This document shows positions 51,249-58,605 of a DNA stretch of 64,000 bases, piece after piece. Origin of the DNA: Kushneria phyllosphaerae (GTDB taxonomy: Bacteria > Pseudomonadota > Gammaproteobacteria > Pseudomonadales > Halomonadaceae). Location: positions 372,001-436,000 of the forward strand of contig NZ_ONZI01000001.1 in NCBI RefSeq assembly GCF_900312995.1. Reading direction: 5' to 3'. How positions within the stretch are numbered: position 1 is the stretch's first letter; every line of letters starts with the position of its first letter. Position numbers and translations under genes: made by a program. Below the pieces are notes generated by a model. It was not told the DNA's origin. It did no database searches and saw only the letters and a list, made by a program, of their open reading frames with translations.

Positions 51249-53318
51249 CTAAAACCCGACCTCGACCCCGGCATAGAAGGTCCGCCCGGGCGCCGGCTCA
51301 AAATAGCGGTCGTTGCTGGCGTTGATGCGGGTGTTGGCAAAATGCTCGCGGTCGAACAGGTTGCGAATGCCGGCGTAGAGATTGAGGCTTGTATCATTGC
51401 CAAGCTGCCAGCCTTCACCCGCGCGCAGGTTGATCAGCCAGTAGCTGTCGACGTCCACATCGTTGGCATTGTCGGCCACCATGTCGCCGATGTACTGGGT
51501 TTCCAGCGTGGCAAAGCGCTGATCAGTGCCTTCCCACGTGAGCCAGTTGACCCAGGTCTGCTCCGGCAGGCCGGGAATGCGGTTGCTGTCATAGCGCTCG
51601 CCTTCGGCTTCGAAGCTGTCGAAACGGTAGTGGGCCAGCGTCAACGCGCTGTCGAGCCGCCAGGTCTCGTCGAACTGCCAGCCGAGTGCGACTTCCAGAC
51701 CGTCCCGGTCGGTGTCGCCGGCGTTCTGGTAGAAGGTCCGGTCGTTGTCACCGTCCAGGTAGTACGGCACCAGCTCGTCGCGCACGCGTACCGAGAACAG
51801 CGCCACGTCGTAGTTCAGGCCGTTATTGAAGTGGCCGCGCAGACCGATCTCACGGTTCCAAGCCTTTTGCGGTTCAACGCTGGCGTTGAAGCCGCCGCCT
51901 CCGGTGGGGTTGGCAAATTCGGAGAAGCTCGGCGTCTCGAACGAGGTGCCGGTGTTCACATAGGCCTGATGATCGGGCAGATAGCGATAGCTCAGACCCG
52001 CCGAGCCGCTCCACTCGTTGAACTCGCGGTCGCCGCTGTCATCGCCGTTTGTGGTGAAATCGTCATCCACCTTGAGCCTGACGCGGTCGTAGCGCGCGCC
52101 CAGCGAGGCGGTCCACTGATCGGTTAAATCGAGATCCCCCTGCACAAAAACGCCGGTTGAGGTGGCGGTCTGGGTCTCGTTGGCAGCCGTATCGGTGACT
52201 TCGCCACTGAAAGCCACATTGCGTCGCCAGCGGTCATCCTTCTGGTGCGCCGCATCGATACCCACCACGTAGCGCAGCGGCATATCATTCAGGCTCAGCG
52301 TCTGATGGTACTCGGCGCTGCCGCCAAAGACGTCACGGTCATAGCCCAGCAGGCTGTCGCCCGGATAGGGCAGCTGCTGCTCGAAATTGCGCCAGGTGTA
52401 GAATCCCTTTACGTAAAGCTCGCCGGGGCCGGCGGAGAGGTCCTCGTACTGCAGCCCGACCACCTGCTGATCGACGCTCTGACCAGTGTCATATTCACGG
52501 GTGAAACGTCCGGCCTGATGACGCTTTTGGGAGACCTGCTCACGGGTCAGCCCACCCGGGTCCTCCGAGCGCGGGTTGTCGAGCAGATTGACGATGGCAG
52601 TCAGCGCGCGGTCCTCACTCAGCTCGCGACGCAGTTTGGCATTAAGCAGGTACTTTTCGACCGAGCTGTGGTCGCGATAGCCGTCCTGATTCAGTGCCGA
52701 AAGGCTGACATGGTGCGACCAGTCGCCGTTGCTGCCGCCGGTCTGTATGGAAGCCTTTTTGTAGCCGTCGCTGCCGCCTTCCACACGCAGGCGGGTGCCC
52801 GGGTCATCGCGGCCGTCGGCGGTGGTCACCGAGATCACCCCGCCTGCGGCGTTGCCGTAGAGCACCGACGACGGCCCACGAATCACCTCGATGTTCTCGG
52901 CGCTGTCGAGATCAATGGCATCGATCTGGGCCTGGCCGTCGGGCAGCGTATAGGGGATGCCATCCATCAAAATGGTAATGCCGCGCACGCCAAAGGGCGC
53001 ACGGGCGCCAAAGCCGCGGATCGCGATGCGCTGACCCTGGGCGAAGTTGTCGCGGTTCTGAATGAACACGCCCGGCACCTGACCGAGCGACTCATCCAGT
53101 CGCACCCGCTGCTGGCCGCGCTGAATGCTCTCGCGCTCGACGGTCGAGACGGCCGCCGGGGTGTCGTAGAGCTCGCGGGCCAGACGCGGGGCGCTGATCA
53201 CCATGGTCTCTACGGCCTCATTGGGCGCTGTCTCCGCGGCCCGGGGCTCCTCGCCATGGGCGGTCCCTGCCGCCATGGCGCCCGCCAGCGTGAGCAGCAG
53301 CGTTCTGCGTGATGTCAT
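51249..53318 (-). CDS. TonB-dependent outer-membrane receptor, PqqU/YncD type
   Basis: A 689-residue receptor: signal peptide (about 1-22), TonB-box-like ETMVISAPR, plug domain (LDESLGQVPGVFIQNRDNFA; IRGFGARAPFGVRGITILMD; PDGQAQIDAIDLDSAENIEV; IRGPSSVLYGNAAGG) and a 22-strand-type barrel ending in Phe (FYAGVEVGF). The plug pattern, with a second GxR-rich loop and PDGQxQ, is close to E. coli YncD/PqqU, which imports PQQ, and less like classic catecholate siderophore receptors. AAGGGA precedes the ATG, next to three tandem repeats. No Fur box seen. Confidence 0.9.
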   Translation of the reverse strand: MTSRRTLLLTLAGAMAAGTAHGEEPRAAETAPNEAVETMVISAPRLARELYDTPAAVSTVERESIQRGQQRVRLDESLGQVPGVFIQNRDNFAQGQRIAIRGFGARAPFGVRGITILMDGIPYTLPDGQAQIDAIDLDSAENIEVIRGPSSVLYGNAAGGVISVTTADGRDDPGTRLRVEGGSDGYKKASIQTGGSNGDWSHHVSLSALNQDGYRDHSSVEKYLLNAKLRRELSEDRALTAIVNLLDNPRSEDPGGLTREQVSQKRHQAGRFTREYDTGQSVDQQVVGLQYEDLSAGPGELYVKGFYTWRNFEQQLPYPGDSLLGYDRDVFGGSAEYHQTLSLNDMPLRYVVGIDAAHQKDDRWRRNVAFSGEVTDTAANETQTATSTGVFVQGDLDLTDQWTASLGARYDRVRLKVDDDFTTNGDDSGDREFNEWSGSAGLSYRYLPDHQAYVNTGTSFETPSFSEFANPTGGGGFNASVEPQKAWNREIGLRGHFNNGLNYDVALFSVRVRDELVPYYLDGDNDRTFYQNAGDTDRDGLEVALGWQFDETWRLDSALTLAHYRFDSFEAEGERYDSNRIPGLPEQTWVNWLTWEGTDQRFATLETQYIGDMVADNANDVDVDSYWLINLRAGEGWQLGNDTSLNLYAGIRNLFDREHFANTRINASNDRYFEPAPGRTFYAGVEVGF

Positions 53319-53326
53319 GTTGTTCC

Positions 53327-53380
53327 CTTGAAACCGATGGTGGTCTTGAAACCGAGAGCAGTCTCGAAACCGAGAATGGT
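53327..53380 (-). repeat. Three 18-bp tandem repeats upstream of the TonB receptor gene
   Basis: Plus-strand units at 53327, 53345 and 53363: CTTGAAACCGATGGTGGT, CTTGAAACCGAGAGCAGT, CTCGAAACCGAGAATGGT. They lie between promoter and start codon, and the first unit touches the receptor's Shine-Dalgarno sequence. Confidence 0.9.
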
Positions 53381-53483
53381 GGTGTTGTCGTTATGTTATT
53401 GGCTATGGCACCGAGTCTAGCATTCGCCACTGCCGGGGCTCCCTGTGATAGAGCAAGGTATTTCAATAAACCGGACAATTAAG

Positions 53484-53537
53484 TTGACGATGTAAAATGA
53501 ACGTTTTACATTGGTTGTGTAAACAGATCGTTTTACA
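53484..53537 (+). promoter_or_regulatory. tetR promoter with two TetR-type operators
   Basis: TTGACG (53484-53489), a 17-base spacer and TACATT (53507-53512) form a good promoter. TGTAAAA-N6-TTTTACA (53491-53510) fills the spacer. A second copy, TGTAAAC-N6-TTTTACA inside the longer TTGTGTAAA...TTTACACAA, lies at 53515-53540. Centres are 27 bases apart. Both are the likely sites of the TetR protein coded 34 bases downstream. Confidence 0.75.
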
Positions 53538-53571
53538 CAATAGTGTGGTTTCACTCCAGGGAGACGTCATC

Positions 53572-54096
53572 ATGACCATCATGGACAAGCTCGTGACAGC
53601 CTCGGAAGCCCTCTTCGACCGCCACGGCTTCACCGCAACCGGCATGGACAAGCTCACTCAGGGTGCGGGCATCTCGAGTCGCACGCTCTACAAACATGCC
53701 GGCAGCAAGAACGCCCTGATCGCCCGGGTACTCAACGAACGCGACAAGCGCTTTGCTCGGCGCCTTGAGGTGGAGAGCATCGATGCGCTGTTCAAGGCGC
53801 TGGAGGACTGGGTGCGTGTGGAGGGCGCGCGCGGCTGCCTCTTTTTGCGGGCGCTGGGCGAGACCGGCGGCGATACGCCAGAGATCGTGGACGCGGTGCT
53901 GGCGCACAAGGTGCGGGTCGCAGAGCGTATCGCCGCGCTGGTCGAGCATGAAACCGGCCGCGACGATGCGATGCTGGTCGAGCAGATCATCGTACTCTTT
54001 GAGGGGGCCACCGCAGCCGCAATCTATCGTGGCGAGCAGGCGGTCGCTGCTGCCCGGCAGGCGGCGGCCACGCTGTTGGCCGGAGCGCACTCATGA
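53572..54096 (+). CDS. TetR-family repressor
   Basis: A 174-residue repressor. The helix-turn-helix is near residues 8-50 (ALFDRHGFTATGMDKLTQGAGISSRTLYKHAGSKNALI), followed by a helical ligand domain. It is a little shorter than usual (about 190). GGGAG 8 bases before the ATG at 53572 supports the start. It overlaps the MFS gene by 4 bases, so it should control that pump and itself through the twin operators; the divergent TonB receptor gene could be controlled as well. Confidence 0.9.
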   Translation: MTIMDKLVTASEALFDRHGFTATGMDKLTQGAGISSRTLYKHAGSKNALIARVLNERDKRFARRLEVESIDALFKALEDWVRVEGARGCLFLRALGETGGDTPEIVDAVLAHKVRVAERIAALVEHETGRDDAMLVEQIIVLFEGATAAAIYRGEQAVAAARQAAATLLAGAHS

Positions 54097-55229
54097 GTCC
54101 GGCCATCTATCTGGGAGGCGTCGGGTTCGGGTTGATCGCCGTATGCTACGGCTTTGCCCGATTCGCCTTCGGGCTCTTTCTACCGCAGATCGATGCCGAG
54201 CTCTCGCTGTCTTCAAGCCTGAGCGGGCTGATCTCCGGCGGTGCCTTTCTGGGCTACTGTGTCGCGATTATCCTGTCGGCCTGGCTGACCGAGCGGCTCA
54301 GCGCTCGCATTGTGGCCGTCGGCGCGGCGTTGGTGGCAGCGGTGGGCATGGCCGGCATGGCGATGGCGCCATCGGCACCCTGGCTGGCCGCGGCGGTCAT
54401 GCTGGCCGGTTCCAGTACGGGGCTGGCCTCTCCACCCATGGCGGCGGCTGTCGCCGCGGCGGTACGTCCCGAGCGACAGGGCGCCATCAACACGGTCATC
54501 AATGCCGGCACTGGCGCCGGCGTGGTGATGTCCGGCCCCGTGGCACTGATGCTGGGCGATCAGTGGCGCCTGGCGTTTGCCGCCTTTACCGTCGTTGCCA
54601 TCGTGCTGGCCGTTGCTGCGGCCTTTTGCGTGCCGGCAGAGGCCGGCCGTGACCGCAATATCTCCGGTGGTCTGCCCGTTCTCAACGGCCCGCTTCGCCG
54701 GCTGATGGTGGCGGCCTTTTTGATGGGCGCGGCCAGCACCGCACTGTGGTCCTTCGGCGGGCAGCTGGTGTCGCTGCGCCTTGACTGGGGAAGCACCGGG
54801 GCCGCCCTGCTCTGGATCACCATCGGCGCGGCCGGGATAGTGGGCGCCGCCGCCGGCACGCTGGTCACCCGGCTTGGGATTGATCGCGTCCATCGGGTCT
54901 TTCTCATCGCCCTCGCCGGAGGCATCGTGATGGTGGGTATGGAGGGCACCACGCCGGCCCTGACGCTGGGCGGCGGCCTGTTGTTCGGCCTGGCCTACAT
55001 CATGATCACCGGGGTCTATCTGGTCTGGGGTGTCTCGGCCCTTCCCGAGCGACCCGCCACCGGGCTGATGATCGGTTTTCTGACCATTGCCATCGGCCAG
55101 ACTGTGGGGGCACCGATCTTTGGGACGCTGATGGACGCCCTCTCCCCTCATTACGCCGTGCTCATCTTTGCAGCGCTGGCGCTCACGGCCGGGCTTGCCC
55201 GGGCGGGCAGGCTATCCGCTACCGCCTGA
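54093..55229 (+). CDS. MFS transporter of the YbfB/YjiJ type
   Basis: A 378-residue transporter with about twelve membrane segments. The opening YLGGVGFGLIAVCYGFARFAFGLFLPQ and the central NTVINAGTGAGVVMSGPVAL are typical of the YbfB/YjiJ branch of the major facilitator superfamily, whose members are poorly characterised and probably efflux small molecules. ATGA overlap with tetR shows co-expression. It could export a metallophore or a toxic ligand of TetR; cargo unknown. Confidence 0.87.
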   Translation: MSPAIYLGGVGFGLIAVCYGFARFAFGLFLPQIDAELSLSSSLSGLISGGAFLGYCVAIILSAWLTERLSARIVAVGAALVAAVGMAGMAMAPSAPWLAAAVMLAGSSTGLASPPMAAAVAAAVRPERQGAINTVINAGTGAGVVMSGPVALMLGDQWRLAFAAFTVVAIVLAVAAAFCVPAEAGRDRNISGGLPVLNGPLRRLMVAAFLMGAASTALWSFGGQLVSLRLDWGSTGAALLWITIGAAGIVGAAAGTLVTRLGIDRVHRVFLIALAGGIVMVGMEGTTPALTLGGGLLFGLAYIMITGVYLVWGVSALPERPATGLMIGFLTIAIGQTVGAPIFGTLMDALSPHYAVLIFAALALTAGLARAGRLSATA

Positions 55230-55311
55230 GCCTGGCAAGTCGGTATCTTCGGCACCTTTCATTGCCCCGCAAGCCCTTCCAAACACTTGAGGAAAACACA
55301 ATACAGGTTTC

Positions 55312-55334
55312 TTATTGTTATGATATAACTTTGC
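55312..55334. promoter_or_regulatory. Candidate Zur box over the ABC importer promoter
   Basis: The core GTTAT-GAT-ATAAC (55317-55329) matches the Zur core GTTATA-N-TATAAC with one change. Over the 23-base consensus I count 16 of 22 matches. TATGAT (55319-55324), a good -10 box, lies inside. It ends 40 bases before the first ABC gene. This suggests repression by zinc-loaded Zur. Confidence 0.6.
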
Positions 55335-55374
55335 GATAAAGGGCCATCAGAACAGTCGGGGGCGTGCGGTCATC

Positions 55375-56211
55375 ATGACGGCGAATGCGGTATTAAGAGT
55401 CGATGAGCTGTGTATCCATGTGGATGGCCAGCCGGTCGTGAGTGATCTCTGCTTTCATGTGGCCGCCGGTGAGCGGGTCTGTCTGCTCGGGCCGTCGGGG
55501 TCGGGCAAGTCGCTGACTGCCGGCGCCATTCTTGGGCTGTCGCCGCGCTCGGTGCAGGTCGATGGCAGCGTGTGCATCAACGGCGTGGAGGTGGCCGACA
55601 TTCGCGCCACCCGTCGCCCGATGCAGTCACGCTCGGGCATGGTCTTTCAGGACACCCATTCGGCGCTCAACCCGCTGGTCAGCGTCGGGGCGCAGCTGCG
55701 TGAACCCTTCATGCGCTTTCACGGTCTCTCGCGCAAAAGCGCCATGGAAGCGGCCATGGCGATGCTGCGCGGCATGAACATCGAAAGGGCCGATGAGGTC
55801 ATGCAGCGCTCGCCGGCCGAGCTTTCCGGCGGTCAGCGCCAGCGTATCTGTATGGCACTGGCGCTGGCCTGCAAGCCGGCGCTGATCGTGGCCGATGAGC
55901 CCACCACGGCACTGGATGTGCTTACTCAGCAGGAGGTGTTAAAGCTTCTGCGCGAGTGTACCGGCACGCACGATACCCCGGCGCTGCTGTTCATCTCCCA
56001 CGATATCGGCGCGGCCTGCCGCCTGTGTGAGCGTGCCGTCATCATCGATGACGGCCGCCTGGTCGAAAGCAACACGCTGACCCACATCATCGCCAATCCG
56101 CAGCATCACTTCTCGCGCCAGCTGGTGCGGGCGCTGCGGGAAAGCGCCCCCGGCATGCCGCCTTATGCCGCCGACTTTGATGCTCGCGAGGGGCTGCTGT
56201 GCACGGCTTAG
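55375..56211 (+). CDS. ABC transporter ATPase, Opp/Nik type (DppD-like)
   Basis: A 278-residue ATPase with Walker A GPSGSGKS (near residues 39-46), signature ELSGGQRQRICMALA (about 147-161), Walker B ALIVADEPTTALD and switch His in LLFISHD. It belongs to the peptide/nickel/opine importer family. The C-terminus lacks the extended Cys-rich [4Fe-4S] tail of classic OppD/DppD proteins, being about 45 residues shorter. The next ATPase gene overlaps by 13 bases. Confidence 0.92.
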   Translation: MTANAVLRVDELCIHVDGQPVVSDLCFHVAAGERVCLLGPSGSGKSLTAGAILGLSPRSVQVDGSVCINGVEVADIRATRRPMQSRSGMVFQDTHSALNPLVSVGAQLREPFMRFHGLSRKSAMEAAMAMLRGMNIERADEVMQRSPAELSGGQRQRICMALALACKPALIVADEPTTALDVLTQQEVLKLLRECTGTHDTPALLFISHDIGAACRLCERAVIIDDGRLVESNTLTHIIANPQHHFSRQLVRALRESAPGMPPYAADFDAREGLLCTA

Positions 56212-57056
56212 CGTCAGGTGAGGCCCCACTGCTGTGTGCCACCGGTCTCTACAAGCACCTGCATTCGCCGAGCCTGGCGTTCTGGCGGGCGCGGACTGCC
56301 CGTACGATTTTGCGAGATATCAATCTCTCGATTCAGCCCGGCGAGCGCATCGGGCTTGCCGGCGTGTCAGGCGCGGGCAAAACGACGCTTTTGAACCTGC
56401 TGCTGGCGCTCAAGGGCGCCGATGCCGGCACCATCACCTGCCAGGGTCGAGCGGTGCGCCCGGCTTCCGTGCGCGCGCTGCGCTGGTATCGCCGGCAGGT
56501 GCAGTACATTCCCCAGGACCCGGCCTCTTCACTCGATCCGCGCATGAGCGTGCGTGACCTGATCCGCGAGCCGCTGGTCCGCCTGAACGTGGTCGATAAC
56601 CACACCCGGCGCATTGATGAGGCGCTGGACCGGGTGGGGCTGGATCAGACGTTGCTGCGCGCCCGCCCTGCTGCGCTCTCCGGCGGGCAGGCGCAGCGCG
56701 TGGCCATTGCCCGCGCCGTGGCCCTGCGCCCGCGGCTGTTGCTCGCCGATGAGCCGCTCAGCGGGCTGGACCTGCCGGTGCGCGCCCGGGTCATGCAGCT
56801 GTTTGACGACATGAGCTGCCTGGATGGCACGGCCTTTTTGATCATCTCTCATGATCTCTCGGTCATGCCGCGGCTCTGCGAGCGCACCCTCATCCTGCAT
56901 GACGGCGCCATCATCGAGGACCGGCCCACGACAGCCCTGTTTGAAACCCCCAAGCATGACCATACCCGGGCGCTGGTGCGGGCGGCATATCAGGATCACG
57001 CCATCACCGCGATGGTACCCGCGCCGGCTGCCCCGTCCCTTTACCCCGTGCTCTGA
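56199..57056 (+). CDS. ABC transporter ATPase, Opp/Nik type (DppF-like)
   Basis: A 285-residue ATPase with Walker A GVSGAGKTTLLN (near residues 55-66), QYIPQDPASSLDPRMSV (Q-loop), signature ALSGGQAQRVAIARA, Walker B LLLADEPLSGLD and switch His in FLIISHD. With the upstream ATPase it forms the heterodimeric motor. The start is GTG at 56199, overlapping the previous stop, with GAGGGG upstream. The substrate-binding and permease genes follow in the same operon. Confidence 0.92.
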   Translation: MHGLASGEAPLLCATGLYKHLHSPSLAFWRARTARTILRDINLSIQPGERIGLAGVSGAGKTTLLNLLLALKGADAGTITCQGRAVRPASVRALRWYRRQVQYIPQDPASSLDPRMSVRDLIREPLVRLNVVDNHTRRIDEALDRVGLDQTLLRARPAALSGGQAQRVAIARAVALRPRLLLADEPLSGLDLPVRARVMQLFDDMSCLDGTAFLIISHDLSVMPRLCERTLILHDGAIIEDRPTTALFETPKHDHTRALVRAAYQDHAITAMVPAPAAPSLYPVL

Positions 57057-57080
57057 TACCGATTGTCCAGGAGATCCGTT

Positions 57081-58595
57081 TTGACCCTTCGTCGCGCGTT
57101 TTATCTATCCTTCGGCGCCCTGTCACTGGCCCTGCTGGCCGGCTGCCAGCAGGAAGAACCCACCCGGGAAGATTCGGCCAGCGCCGACAGCAAGCGCCTG
57201 CGGGTTGCCATGCTGCAGCCGCCGCGCTCGGGGTTGAACCCGCTCACCGATGACGCCTTCAAGCTCTCGCGCTGGCGCACCGCCGAGACGCTGGTGCGGC
57301 TGGATGACGACAATGATCCGCAGCCGTTTCTCGCCACCGACTGGGCGCAGGTGGATGAGCGCACCTGGCGCTTCGAGATTCGCGACAACGTCACCTTTCA
57401 TGACGGCACGCCGTTGACCGTCGAGCAGGTGGTGACGGCACTGACGGCTGCCACCCACGCCACGCCCCGACCGCGCATTCTCGATGGCGTGAAAATGACC
57501 ATCGAGGCCGACGGTGACCATGCAGTGCAGGTACGTACCGAAACGCCTGACCCGTTGGTGCCTAATCGCCTCTCCAGCCCGCAGCTGGCGATCATGGCGG
57601 CGAAGGCCTACGGCGAGGATGGCCGGGTCAACCCGATCGAGGCCGGTACCGGGCCATTCGTACTCAAGGAAATCAACGGCACCCAGAGTGCCCGGCTCGA
57701 TCGTTATGACGACTACTGGGGCGAACGTGCCGAACTGGCCGGCATCGACGCCGACTACGTGCCCGATGGCACTGCCCGCGCCGCGGCCCTGCGTACCGGC
57801 ACCGCCGAGGTGGTCGAGGCCGTGCCGGTCTCCCAGGTGGCGCTGATCGATCCGGAGCTGGTCCATGAAGTGCCGATGCCGCGCACCAACACGCTCTATC
57901 TCAATACCGAGCGCGGCGTGTTCAACGACCCGGCGATGCGCGCCGCTGCCCGTGAAGCGCTCGATCGTGAGGCGATTGTCAGAACGGTCTATGAAGGGCG
58001 TGCCGATGAAGCAAAGGGCCTGCTGGGGCCGGCACTGGCCTGGGCTGATGGTCTGCGCTCGCCGGTCGAGGGGCGACCGGATGCCGCTGACCCGAACGGC
58101 GCCAGTATCACGCTGGGTACCTTCACCGACCGGGCGGAGCTGCCGGAAGTGGCGGTGTTGCTGGAGCAGCAGCTCGAAGCCGCCGGTTTTGACGTGCATC
58201 AGGAGGTGCGCCAGTACGCTCATATCGAATCCGACATGCTCTCCGGTCAGTTCGACGCCTTTATCCTGTCGCGCGCCACCATGCTCGATTCCGGTGATCC
58301 GGTCGCCTACATGTACAGCGACTTTGCCTGTGAGGGCTCCTTCAACATCGCCCAGCTTTGCGACCCGGCGGTGGATGAAGCGCTTGCCCGCGCTGCTGAC
58401 CTGCCCACCGGCCCCGAGCGTCGCCAGGCGATCATCAACGCCGAGGCCGCCATTTTGAAAACGGACGCCGCCGTGCCGATGCTGCATGAGCGCGTGATTC
58501 AGGGCGAAGCCGCGCGAGTGGCAAATACCGTGCGCGACCCACGCGAGCGCGAACTGATCACCGAGCACACGCGCCTTGACGGCGCGGCACAGTAA
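57081..58595 (+). CDS. ABC transporter substrate-binding lipoprotein (SBP family 5)
   Basis: A 504-residue periplasmic binding protein of the Opp/Dpp/Nik class (SBP_bac_5). It is unusual for a Gram-negative in being a lipoprotein: signal MTLRRAFYLSFGALSLALLAGC with lipid Cys22. Family stretches: DDDNDPQPFLATDWAQVDE, RDNVTFHDGTPLTVEQVV near residue 100, and DSGDPVAYMYSDFACEGSFN near 405. The TTG at 57081 with AGGAG 7 bases upstream is the start. Cargo could be a peptide, nickel or a metal-chelator complex; the candidate Zur box favours a zinc-linked ligand. Confidence 0.9.
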   Translation: MTLRRAFYLSFGALSLALLAGCQQEEPTREDSASADSKRLRVAMLQPPRSGLNPLTDDAFKLSRWRTAETLVRLDDDNDPQPFLATDWAQVDERTWRFEIRDNVTFHDGTPLTVEQVVTALTAATHATPRPRILDGVKMTIEADGDHAVQVRTETPDPLVPNRLSSPQLAIMAAKAYGEDGRVNPIEAGTGPFVLKEINGTQSARLDRYDDYWGERAELAGIDADYVPDGTARAAALRTGTAEVVEAVPVSQVALIDPELVHEVPMPRTNTLYLNTERGVFNDPAMRAAAREALDREAIVRTVYEGRADEAKGLLGPALAWADGLRSPVEGRPDAADPNGASITLGTFTDRAELPEVAVLLEQQLEAAGFDVHQEVRQYAHIESDMLSGQFDAFILSRATMLDSGDPVAYMYSDFACEGSFNIAQLCDPAVDEALARAADLPTGPERRQAIINAEAAILKTDAAVPMLHERVIQGEAARVANTVRDPRERELITEHTRLDGAAQ

Positions 58596-58605
58596 GGCGC
58601 CGGTG

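Noticed and set aside
53327..53380. CRISPR-like array at the TonB receptor leader (and at 19840-19895)
   Set aside because: Units follow each other with no spacers, are only 14-18 bp, and no cas gene is present.
53319..53571. Fur box at the TonB receptor gene
   Set aside because: No stretch resembling GATAATGATAATCATTATC was found; the palindromes fit a TetR operator instead.
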